NCBI RefSeq assembly: GCF_009389715.1
Contig: NC_052392.1
Coordinates: 34,889,144-34,953,143 of the forward strand
Reading direction: 5' to 3'
DNA from: Phoenix dactylifera
Lineage: Eukaryota; Streptophyta; Magnoliopsida; Arecales; Arecaceae
DNA: 64,000 nucleotides
Shown here: positions 49,911 through 60,532 of the stretch, one piece after another
Layout of the letters: every line of letters begins with the position of its first letter
Numbering within the stretch: the stretch's first letter is position 1
Notes under the pieces: model-generated
What the model was told of the DNA's origin: nothing
Seen by the model: the letters and a program-made list of their open reading frames with translations, nothing else
The model's database searches: none
Translations under genes and position numbers: made by a program

Positions 49911-52332
49911 TATTTAAAATGATTAAATTTGAATTCCACTCCTAAGAATTGTGTTGATAAGCGGACATAGATGAAGATGGAAAGATGATTCATACATCAA
50001 TTGTATAATATTTTTTGACATGTTGCATGATCTTGTATATATCATATTATAATTGGCAACTATATTTTTGGAAGGATAGAATAATTTATTAACTCGATCT
50101 TTAAGTTGAAACCTTGCAAACAATTGATGGTGTATTGCATGATACACCCATTAAAAAAAAGGGATTTAAGTATACATCTCTCTCGCATGAGACTTGCTTG
50201 AGGTGGAGACAGTGAGATGCACTTGGACTCGCTTGAGCTGGGTGGATTCCCTAACTAAACTAATAGATTAAACACTGTTTATTAGGACAAGAATTTCAAT
50301 TGGAGCTTCTTGCTTAAATGATCGTAGTTACAGAGAAAGGATCTAAAAGTTATCCTACCAAAGATCGATACTTTCTTCTAAGGCAATTCAAAATTCCAAT
50401 AAATTTTAAAACGACAAATATTTTAACTAAAAATATAATATATTTGCATATATTTAAATAGGGATCGCATACATGAGACCAAGTTAGCATATTCATGAAT
50501 GAAGAATATTTGTTCTAATGATTTTGTCAAATGCCTTTATTCATGCAAGTTGTTTTCGGATTCGCTCAAAAATTATTCGCCACTCGAATCTCATTCAACT
50601 TCCAGTTTTCTAATTCTAATGATAAATACTTTCAATTGATTGACCTCTGAGTTTCTAGAGAAGAATAATTAGTCATAGGATTTAATAGGTCAATATTGAT
50701 AAAAAATATGTGAACATTACTCTGGAAAAATTTGTTTCTATACAAGCTTTGGAGAAACAAGGGCCGGCTGTGGTCCATGGTTGGATTCTCTTAGCCTTGT
50801 CTGTGAGAGACCTCTAATCTATTGGTCGAATATGAATCCAAAGAAAGGATCATGTAATTTTTTTGCTCCAGATTTACATCCATTAAAAGATCGCTTCACC
50901 TGAATCTAACTTGATTTGATGATGTATAGTAATAATATGGGTTTAATTATTATATGAACCTGACCCAAAGACAAATCCCATAGTCGACTTACTACATAAT
51001 ATTAGGCAACTAGAAATTTAGGTTGAGCTTGTATATCAAGGCCTCAACTCATTTAATCAGCCTAGGCCTATTTAGCTTTGTGTCTCCAATTGTACAAATA
51101 GCCTTTTTTTTAAATTAAAAAACATAGACTGTTTGTGCTACAATTTATCTCAAAATTCATTTTCCTCTGACAAATAATTAAAACATATTTTGCAATCAAA
51201 GGCAAACTGTATTGACTAACATTTGTTTATAATAATTTATAATTTTGAGATCAATTTCAGTTTCCGACTTGTTGTCTTATAATTATATCTCTACTAATTG
51301 ACAGTAATGGTGATGGTAATTGTTCCAGCCATAGCAAACTGCATTAGAGTTGATGTACAAGGCATTTCTTTCGTTCATTTGTAGTAAATTACCTCACTTT
51401 CTGTTATCAAAAAAAAAGAAAAAGAAAGAGGTCATGGAAATTATTAAAAAGGATGCAAATTTCTGGAGACAATATGCTGGAAAACTGGCATACTATTTTT
51501 CCTCAACAATTTTTAACCTCTCCAAGTTCTTTTCTAGCTCTCTTTATAATTATTATTTTCTATTTTCTGTGATCATCCTATATTTTTTGTTGGATCACCT
51601 TCAACAATGTTTTGCCCTCCTCAACAAGAAGGATTAGTAACCACAACAAAAGCAACCGGAGAATATATGATAAATACGAACCCTAAGTTTACCTACCTTA
51701 ATTATAAAAGCGGCAATTGGTAGGTTAGATTAAGCTTATAAATCAAGGCCGGCCTGACTTAACCTATAATATGAAGTCAAATAAGATAAATTCCTCAATA
51801 AAAGCAAGAGAAACAAGTTAGATAATAATAAGCATAAGAAAGAAGATTCATGATGGCTAATCATATGGCATGTGGTTGCTTGTATCATCTCCAATTCTGT
51901 AAGAGTGTATTTGCTTGTAGATCTCAAGTCAAAATGGGGCCTCTACAAGCAAATATTTGGTAGATGGTGGACCTTAAATGCATGTATATATATTTTTGAT
52001 TTGCTTGTATTAGGTCTCAAGTGTAGCAGTTGCAACAATAAAAAATTATGCTAGTTGTATCCCAGCAAGTATTAGACTAGAGGCTTTTGCAAGATTGCTA
52101 GGAGTAAAATGGCATTAAAACGTACACCAATGAAGGTGCACAAAACCTAGTTAGCTGTTAATTCCAAGTGTACATTGTTGCAAGTGCAGCAGTACTTGTT
52201 CTCTTTCTTTCCTTCCTTTTTCTTTTTTTTTCTTGTCTGGGGAAGGCAGAGGTTATCTCCCACCCGGCCCCTTGCTTGTTGGTTACTGTATATTGCAGTC
52301 TAATGTCTTTACCAACGATATTAGTTGATATT
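49911..52332. other. Intergenic DNA
   Basis: AT-rich sequence with no supported gene, RNA gene or bounded repeat. Short open stretches (for example 51350-51637) have low-complexity, hydrophobic-biased translations and look random. Confidence 0.4.
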
Positions 52333-52756
52333 AATATCATGTCCTAGAACTTTATCCAAAAAAACTAATCGAAAGATATTATTTGAGTTTCTTAATCCTG
52401 TATTGTATAAGTACCCAAGATCTATTCAGCATATAGCCGATATGTAATTAAACTTTCACCCCTGTTCAAGCTCTGGCTTCCTCATCAGGATAAAGATTCA
52501 AATCCATTTAAATCTAATCACAAGCACCATAATCAACTCGTGGTCAACCTCCAGAAACCTATGCTGCAGTGTCCTCTAGTCTACATAGGCCATGAGTCAG
52601 ATCTACTCTGATACCACTTCTATCACGTCCCAGGATCTAACCCTAAAAAACTAGCCAAAAAATGTTATTTGAGTTCCTTGCTTCTGTATAATTATCCAAG
52701 ATCTACCAATATATAGCTGATATGGAAGTAAACACATCTCCGCATAGATCCTCGCA
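52333..52756 (-). mobile_element. TRIM retroelement, partly deleted
   Basis: Both LTRs are recognisable around an internal part with the usual order; the primer site (GTGGTATCAGAGTAG on the minus strand) abuts the 5' LTR, which ends near 52756. The 3' LTR has lost its outer-equivalent CACACGCC...CTCACA portion near 52450. LTR ends are mutated (TATCATGTCC / TATCACGTCC), and no convincing target duplication remains. It lies about 360 bp beyond the stop codon of the SPI-1-like gene at 53120-54800. Confidence 0.75.
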
Positions 52757-53119
52757 ATCAATTAACCATATACCGCAGTATCTTAATACGGCATGTATGT
52801 CTGATCGTTGGGGAAAAATTATAATGGATTTTATGCATAAATTAAATACAAATATTTCTTCAAGATTCTAGGACTTGTGGTGTATTCCAACAATATGTTC
52901 CAACTAGAATTCCTAGCGTAAAACCTATACTCTCAAACCAAAATGAGATTAATATATGAATGAATTCATATAAGTCACACCAAATACCATGTCATATACA
53001 TGAGCATTCTTATAAATAAATACATAGATCTCTGCTGCCGAACACAATACAATGCAAACAGAGAGCTCGAATAAAAAGTTAGTATAATGCCCCAAAGCTG
53101 AGGCCTTCTCCATGGACGT

Positions 53120-54800
53120 TCACATAACGCCCATCGCCTGGACTGTGTCAGGTTCATGAAGCTGGAGGGTGCGACTTGGCACAACTTGAAGAACCCCTGG
53201 TTGCTCTGCACAACCAAATGAATTATAAGAAGAATTAGAGTTTCTGGAAGAATAATTACAGAAGACATTAATTAATGCCTCTCAAGAGGTAGTGTTGGTG
53301 AATTTTAACAATAAAACTAAAGGTTAGATGCTATGTATTACAAAATTAGAGGCTTTTTCTCTCTTGTTTTTTTTTTCCCTTCAGTTTTAATGTGCAAAAG
53401 GCAACCCATATAAACTAATATAGCCTGAGATAATCACATCCCAGAACATGGAGAATTGCCAATAGGATCAACCAAGGGGGATATATAATTTCAAATTAGA
53501 GGCTTAAAGCATTGATCGCAAAACATATATGTCAAGCAATTTTCATGAAAATGCCACCAACTTCATATTTCAACACCAAAACGAGGCTTGTAAGTTATTG
53601 GAAATTAATATAACGCCAAGTTCTGAAAGATTTGAATAAAATGAATTGTGAATTAGGCTTGTGCCACTAGTCACACCCCCTGTACTTAGTAATAAAAAGT
53701 GGAACAAAACACTTCGAAGATGTAACAATTTAGACCTCACCCTAAATAGCTAGCCGAAAAATATTATTTGAGTTCATTGATTTTGTAGAAGTAACCAAGA
53801 TCTACCCAGCGAATAACTAATGTGGAATTAAACACACACCTGTACGGATCCTCATAGAAGATTAAATAAATAAAAGTATTTGGCCAAAAAAAATTGAAAA
53901 ATAAACAAAAAAAAATGTGGTTCTGTGGACTAGAATATCCACGTTTTATACTCAAAGGAGATGTATGGAAGAATGGATTTCAATTTATAATAAATAGAGG
54001 AAAACTAATTATATGTTTCAAAGAATATTAAGTTAATTGGCAGTATTTAGAGATTAAAAAAAAAAAGCCAGCGTCAAATTTCACTAACAATAGTCGGTCA
54101 AGAGCCGAGATATGAACTTCCGTAACTCTTTTGAAGAGTTTTTGTGTGAAAAAGTTTTCAATATTAACCATGGAAACACAACCAAACGGTCAAAGCGGCA
54201 ATTCAAAATAACACTCTTAAAAGAACACGAAAATCAAGAGTCAAAAACATCAACATAACATGATCAACAGCGCATATGTTATCAAAATCTATCAGTAAAG
54301 CATTTAAAAAACTTGATAATATGCAAACAAACAAGAAGAAAAAGCTAGATTCTGCCTCCAAACCAGAAGACCCCAGCATCCAAAAAAATGCATCAAATGA
54401 AGCATCTAAATACTAAGATTTCAAAGGGAAAAGAAAACAAAAGAAAGGAAACTCACTTGACAATTCTTCGGCTTGCTTTGAAGTGAGATTGGCGGCGAAC
54501 CCGCTTGCTGCCTCCTTGTAGTGGTAGATCACGGCCTCCTTCGCAGCCTGCTCACTGCAAACGAGCATACAATATCTTTAATGATATATACCTCACGGAG
54601 AGCAACAAGAGAGAGAGAAAGAGAGAGGGTGGTGACCTGCCGAGGACTGCGGCAAGGGAGCGGAGGTCGAAGGCCTCAGGATCCTCGCCCTCGGGCACGT
54701 CCGTGTAAACGATTCGAACCGTGGCATCATCAACCTTGGGCGCATCACCGGCGGGGGACAAGCTGTGGCCGGGCATCTTGGTACTGTTTTCTTCCGCCAT
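53120..54800 (-). CDS. SPI-1: SPI-1-like subtilase inhibitor (I9 propeptide fold), 3 exons
   Basis: Small stand-alone relative of the subtilisin propeptide (inhibitor I9 family). The Arabidopsis relative SPI-1 binds and inhibits plant subtilases such as SBT4.13. Exons: 54800-54637, 54554-54457, 53205-53120; 348 nt, 115 aa. The first 25 residues are polar and variable. The I9 core follows: RIVYTDVPEGEDPEAFDLRSL, then VLGSEQAAKEAVIYHYK, ASGFAANLTSKQAEELSKQPGV and the C-terminal VVPSRTLQLHEP, the segment that enters the protease active site in this family. It ends AMGVM. The ATG at 54800 is the first after the TATA box. Upstream the frame stays open through a CT repeat but has no ATG, so no signal peptide is predicted. 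Intron 2 carries a solo TRIM LTR. Confidence 0.92.
53716..53861 (-). mobile_element. Solo TRIM LTR in intron 2 of the SPI-1-like gene
   Basis: A single 136-bp LTR (53721-53856, TGTAAC to CTCATA on the plus strand) is flanked by the perfect target duplication GAAGA (53716-53720 and 53857-53861). It has no primer site or internal part, which is the expected product of recombination between the two LTRs of a full element. Confidence 0.9.
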
Positions 54801-54804
54801 TAGA

Positions 54805-54806
<2 letters not shown>

Positions 54807-54844
<38 letters not shown>
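54807..54844. repeat. (AG)19 microsatellite in the SPI-1-like 5' UTR
   Basis: Nineteen AG units on the plus strand read as (CT)n in the 5' leader of the minus-strand gene and end 6 nt before its start codon. CT-rich leaders are common in plant promoters. The tract translates as Leu-Ser repeats in the gene's frame. Confidence 0.95.
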
Positions 54845-54847
<3 letters not shown>

Positions 54848-54893
54848 TGAGACAATACGAACTCAAGGTGGCTGTTTGATGGGGACTTCTTAG

Positions 54894-54903
54894 TTTATAT
54901 AAA
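54894..54903 (-). promoter_or_regulatory. TATA box of the SPI-1-like gene at 53120-54800
   Basis: The palindrome TTTATATAAA lies about 95-100 bp upstream of the start codon. Transcription should start near 54865, leaving a leader dominated by the CT repeat. Confidence 0.65.
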
Positions 54904-57900
54904 GTTGTTGGTTTCGTTGGTGCTCCTTAACGCGGTTCGGGGTTGAGTACCGTCACCTCCAACTTTGGATTGAATAGAGAGACAGTGCGCATCTTTTATA
55001 TATGTTATATATATACATATATACATACATATGTATGTATGTATGCACATGTATATTTGTATAAAATTTATTTCAAATACTGCTAGCTTATAATTATTTG
55101 TTCATCTTTTGCTTTCAAAGAACTTGGCCTCATTTGCTTTTGCAAATACGAGTATAAAATAGATATATTTTTTGTAAAATTTCCTTGAATATAAGAATAA
55201 ACTAATGTGGTGCACATATGATACTCATGTGAGGATCTATGTGCAGCCATGAACCCATTAAGTCAAGAACTTTATCTAACTTTACATATGTGCTTGTGAT
55301 CAGTGCATTTTCTTACTTTTATTTAAAACCAAAAACAGCCGAGTCGAGACCTACAATAGTATTGCCAGCACGATACGAGGGGTAGAGTTCAGTGTATATA
55401 TGTATTATTCATACAACAAAGAATGAAGGGTCATGATTCCATTTAATCAGAAAAAAAAGATTATCAAATATATTTTTGCCTTATCTTGATATATTCTCTT
55501 ACTTTTCATTTGTAGGAGGAGGAGGAGTAAAGCAAGATAATAACCAATGAGAAGAATAATGCGTCTTTTAGTTTGCAACTTAATTTGCGTCGTAGAATGG
55601 AAATTAATGTATTTGTACGAAATATATTTGAACACACGGAAGGCTTCCGTGATATTGTGCGATGTAGAATGGTAAGACTTGTCATGCATGGCTTCTTTCC
55701 TGGCGAGACCAGACGTTGGAAAATTTGTTTTCCAGTCACAGAATACAAATTGTTTGCGACAAGATACCGGGTATTAAACCATCTAGAGGAGATATATATA
55801 TCTTTCCATGAAGCAGCTCCTTCCATTTGTCAACGATCAAATGCTCATCGTCTTTGTCGAGATCTCGGTCAAGAAAGGTGTGCATTATAGTATTGGGCGC
55901 ACGGCTTGATTTATTTCATGTGAGAACATAGTATAACAATCTAAATTTGACGTGTCTAAGCTTGAAACCGGATAGGGTTGAAGTCAGATATCATATTAAA
56001 GTTGAAAGCATATGCCCTTGGTTACTTCGCCTGTGGGTTTCATGTCATGTGCCAATAGAAGTCTGAACATCAGTTTCGTGGCAGGAACTTGGTGATAATT
56101 TTTCCTCAACTCCCAACTAAAACCCCAACAGCAGCCTGCAAAACCCGAGTTTATTTCAAATTCGATAATGTTTGTTTATGATCTCTCTCCATTACCAATA
56201 ACATAGAATAAAGTAAAAAATATTGAGAACACCTAAGTAAATCAGTTGAGTAATCTTCTGTAGCGTCCTATTTTGATTGAATAGAGGTTCGGTCTAATTG
56301 AATTTGTCTGTTTGTAGATTGCTAGGACACAGTTTGGGTCTTAGATGACAAGTTAATTTGTCTACTCCAAGGGCTTTTGCAGTCCATTGTGCAACGTTTA
56401 AGCCCTTGGACCAGCTTGACTTAGGCTAATGATGTCCTGAGATTAGTTCACAAATTGAGAGAGAGAGGGAGAGATCTTAATTCTAAGAAAGGAACTACTT
56501 AATTGGAACTGGGGCAAAGTCGAAGGAGTGAAAGTGTAGTTTTTCCAATACTTAATTTGTAATTATGAAAGTAAGAGATAGGTAATTAAGTTGGCCGAGA
56601 ATGGAGATGGCTGGCTAAAAGATCTTCTCTTGATAGATTGACTTTAGAATTCCATTATGGGGAGTAAATGATGCAGTGTTGAAGGGAGGCAAAGCTATAA
56701 TGATAACAAATCTGATTTCTGGAAAATGCTCTATGATCTACTTCAAATACTGGAACTTCTTAGGAGAATGAGTAATGGAAAGATACAAAAATGTATGCCA
56801 TTCACCTAGGGTTGAGTGGCCTATTATTTGTACGCCTACGATAATGATACTGGCGTGATGAGCATTGTGCGGTATTGATACTATATAATACAATGAACAG
56901 ATGGTGACTATGATTAATTGTTATTTACTGATTTGTCTTGTTTTCGTGGGGAGGAGAAGTCTAAATTAAAATCTTTCCATGAAGATTTCGACATCTCGTG
57001 GGTTCCTTGGATATGTGTGCTACCTTGTTTCATTATTTTATGATGCAGGATCCATATGCTAGGGCTTGTTGTTATCAAAGTGTAGCTCATTTGGATGGAT
57101 GACAGTGAAATAGGAAAGAAAAGAAAATATTCTCACTTTTGGATATTTGCTATTCAAAAGTTAGCTATGCTTTTATCTTAAAGACTGATTCTTCACTGTT
57201 TATGTTGTAGATTTCATGGTGTATTTATTGTTTACAAGTTAATTTTACTATTATCCAGTTGATGTTGAGTTTAAATATTTATAATTTGATGGGCAACTCT
57301 TCGGTGAGAAAGGGTCATGATCATGGTTAGATTGTTGGCAAACAGAAAATAAACATGTAGAAGGATAATGGGACAACCAAACCAAGCTAGCTTAGTATCT
57401 AAATAGTGCTGAATTCTGAGTATTTGGCTTTAGTGTTTGCTGGGTAAGGTTATATATGATGAGAAAAATGCATTCCCTGGTAGGTCGATATACTAGGAAT
57501 AGGTTTCATATAGTTTAAATCATTCTCTGTATAATATAATCATAGGATCAAAAGGTTTCCTAAAGCATATATATTTTCTGCCTTAAAATTTTTTTAGTAA
57601 GCAAGGTGCATTGTACTGGCCTGAACTGATTGTATAGGTACCAGTATAGGTGGCGTACCGAGATTGTGCTAGTGTGGCACTAGTGTCTGGTACCGAGATG
57701 ACCAACCTAGTAAGTGAATGTTTGGAATATAATTTGGATACCTCAGTTCACCATTCTCATCAATGGATAAATGCTCACTTTCAGGCCTGCAACCATGATG
57801 TCCCTTGGCATACTTTTTATTTTTTTGGTAAACATTCCTTAGTATATCTCTACAACTAGCGATCTTCGCAGATTTGAGCATCTACCTATGCGAAGACTTG

Positions 57901-59139
57901 GTCCTCCTTTGATCATGTTTCTCTGAGTTATCTGAAGATCATTCCACATGACAGGAGGGACATGTACTATAGAATAAGTAATACCAAGCCTTGGAGATCA
58001 GCTTGTTTGAGATCTATCTTGCGTACCAAGCTTGCTATAAGATCCAGATATCTTCATTCTCTCTTCCATGGCCCGTTTTTTTTCTGCTTTTCATTGGCAT
58101 TCCATACACAACTTGCTACAATGCTACATGCAATAGAACTCTTGCCTGAGATCATTTTGCTGAAGATGAAAAAGATCAATAGACACCTTTTTTTTTTATT
58201 ATGACCTTATGATAATGGGCAAGGGAGCCAATCGTCTCTATTTCCGGATGAGCCTGAGAATTCAAGAGCCCTACGTCTTAGATTTCTTCAGCTAAAGCTT
58301 CCCAGCCAAATAATTGTTTAAAAACAGGTTAGATGCCCAATGTACCAATCTTTAGACTAACTTTACAAAGATGGAAGGAACATGACAGGATGAATATGTT
58401 CAGACCACTTTCTGCAGTGGCTTGCATTTTCTGGTTTGGATGCAGATGATACCGAGGAGGGATCAGGATATTTTGTTTGAAGAGAACTTGGATTCTTTGG
58501 TTCGAAAAAAAGCTACTTCACTCTCTTGCCTCGGTTGCTTCGCAAGCTTGTTTGTCAGCTTGCTTTGCTCTAAGTTGGCATCTTACCTCGAAAAGAAAAA
58601 AAGAATCTATACCTATTCTCAGTTGGAGAACTTCTGAGTCTCTGCTTCTCTGTGATGGTGTTTTGCTGGGAGTGGCTTGCTTTTATTATAAAGGACCATT
58701 AGAGAAAACCGCATGCAGCACTTGGGATATAGTGTTGCATTGCATTCCTGAAGGTTTGCAAGCAGCACTACTAGGGGTGGAAAAATAAACGAACAGCTTG
58801 GTATTTCCAAACTTTCACTTCATACTTAAGACTTTAATTGCCATAGTTTGAACCCATTAGATATTGATTTAGATTAAACAATCTTAAAAACAAGCTTGAG
58901 CCAAGATTGAACTAGGCTTGAAATTAAGCTTTACTTCAAGTTTGAACGAGCTTGGTTCATGTTTGTATTAACTTCTAGCTCGATTAAAGGTTTACAAGTT
59001 GCTTGTTCAGGCTCATGTCCAGCTCAATTCCAAATTAGACTTGAATTAAGCTTACAATTGTAGTAAACAAACCACATTAAACCAATCATTTCAAGCTCGA
59101 AGTTAATTTCCAGCCAAATTGACCGAACGTAGGCTCGAT
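54904..59139. other. Intergenic DNA between the two inhibitor genes
   Basis: No gene is supported. AT/TATG microsatellites lie at about 54998-55058. An open stretch at 55506-55890 reads through on both strands but matches nothing I know. TACCGAG motifs occur at 57600-57705. From about 58768 a CTAGGGGTGG start is followed by GAGCTTG/GCTCG-rich sequence to about 59100, typical of a truncated hAT-type element. Confidence 0.4.
57600..57705. repeat. TACCGAG-rich dispersed repeat, second locus
   Basis: GGTACC, GTACCGAGA and TGGTACCGAGA motifs lie within about 100 bp, echoing the intronic block at 4855-5040. Similarity is patchy, and element boundaries are not visible. Confidence 0.25.
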
Positions 59140-59551
59140 CAATCTCGGCTCTTTTTTTTTTTTTTTGCTAAAAAAAAGGGGAAGGGGGGAGGAAGGGACA
59201 AGCCCACCCCCGCGTAGCAGCCCCGACCACTGGGCCCCCACCCCGCCAGGAGAATGTTCGATGCGGGTAGACCGAGTCGTGTGTTGGGCACCCCGACCTA
59301 TTTTACTCATACCCTCCCCACCCGTGGGCCGGCTCAGTTATCCGACCCGACCCTCCGTGTGAGTACGTCACACCTGGCACCACCCAGGCTACCAGCCGAC
59401 CAGTAGCGCTTCCAGACCCCGTGTCCAGGCGTGAGGCATCCGGTCCCCAAATTTAATCGACGCCCGTGCGTTTCGAACCTGGAACCACTTGGTTGGAAGC
59501 AAACGCCCCGTTCCAACTGGGCTACCACCTTGGTGGCAATCTCGGCTCTTT
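59140..59551 (-). mobile_element. tRNA-derived SINE
   Basis: GC-rich element of about 380 bp (59155-59536) on the minus strand. Near its 5' end are RNA polymerase III promoter boxes: an A box GTAGCCCAGTTGG (complement at 59513-59525) and a B box GGTTCGAAACG (complement at 59469-59479). The other end has a T/A-rich tail. A 15-bp target duplication, CAATCTCGGCTCTTT, flanks it at 59140-59154 and 59537-59551. It has no coding capacity and was mobilised by a LINE in trans. The B box deviates slightly from GGTTCGANTCC. Confidence 0.88.
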
Positions 59552-60532
59552 AACACCTCCAAGGCACCATTGCTGTTGGCATGGAACTTCGAACATTATT
59601 ATTAGCTTCTCGCATGCTTCCACAAGCCTATGTTTAACTAGCTATGTTGTCAAAACACGAAAGAAAGGAAGAGAGTTTTAAGGATTTCTTGGAGCATTTG
59701 AGAGCTTGTAATCGTCCTTATTTTCAAATTTGAAGTAAAATTTCTTTTTGTATCTTGAAAAGAAACTACCTACGAACTGTCCTTCCATGGATGTCGGCCG
59801 AGCTACACAAATCTTAGCATCTGCTTACGATTTGCTTGTATCTTATGATGTAGCTGTTTCTAACATATTTTCTCATTGATATTCTTGCATTGCTGCCCAT
59901 CCATGACACCTAAATGCTCTAGATTTGTGGACTGCATACATGTCTACAAGGTGTACGTAGAAAAGTCTCTAAACAAATTGTCAGTGTTATTTGTGTACAA
60001 TGCTGCTCTCCGCATGGCCGATTCACTAGGATCCTCCCCCACAACACCTAGGGAATCTGATTGCATGCAACAACACTTGTTCGCAAGTTCCATGGGCAGA
60101 ATGAAACATGCAGCTCGTAATAAAATATCAGTATTTTATAATAGCTTGTAATAGAGAATATTTAGACCTGAATGGTGCACAATTGCAATTGCATTGGTTT
60201 GAACCTGTAGGCATTTTAATCTCCCTTCAAAGCAATCAGGCCTGCAGAAAAGTTGGCACTCTGGCACATATCTTTTAGCTAAAACTTTCGATAAGTGCAA
60301 ATTCCATGTAAAATCAAAATGACATACATACATGATAAACTCCATGCAACACCAGAAACCAAATCCTGAACAGCAACTAAAAAGTACTGATGATATCCAT
60401 TGCTCGGCAACAGGTTACCATTGTGGAGTTTACATCCTTATTTGTAAGGCTTCCAAAGCCATCTTAATCTTATTTATGCACGGCAAGGAAACCCACCTTA
60501 GACGAGACAAGATTGTCTCTGCAACGAGGATT
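59552..60532. other. Region downstream of the second SPI-1-like gene
   Basis: The part next to 60533 should be the 3' UTR. The plus-strand open stretch at 59876-60151 has no recognisable domain. Nothing else is supported. Confidence 0.35.

Noticed and set aside
54801..54866. A signal peptide of Leu-Ser repeats on the first SPI-1-like protein
   Set aside because: The open frame upstream begins with TTG and has no ATG between the TATA box and 54800; the CT repeat is better read as 5' UTR.
55506..55890. Overlapping open stretches on both strands
   Set aside because: No family recognised, no splice or promoter context; kept only as a note in the intergenic entry.
59360..59540. A functional tRNA gene at the A/B boxes
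   Set aside because: The boxes lack a foldable cloverleaf and sit in a 380-bp element with a 15-bp target duplication, which defines a SINE.
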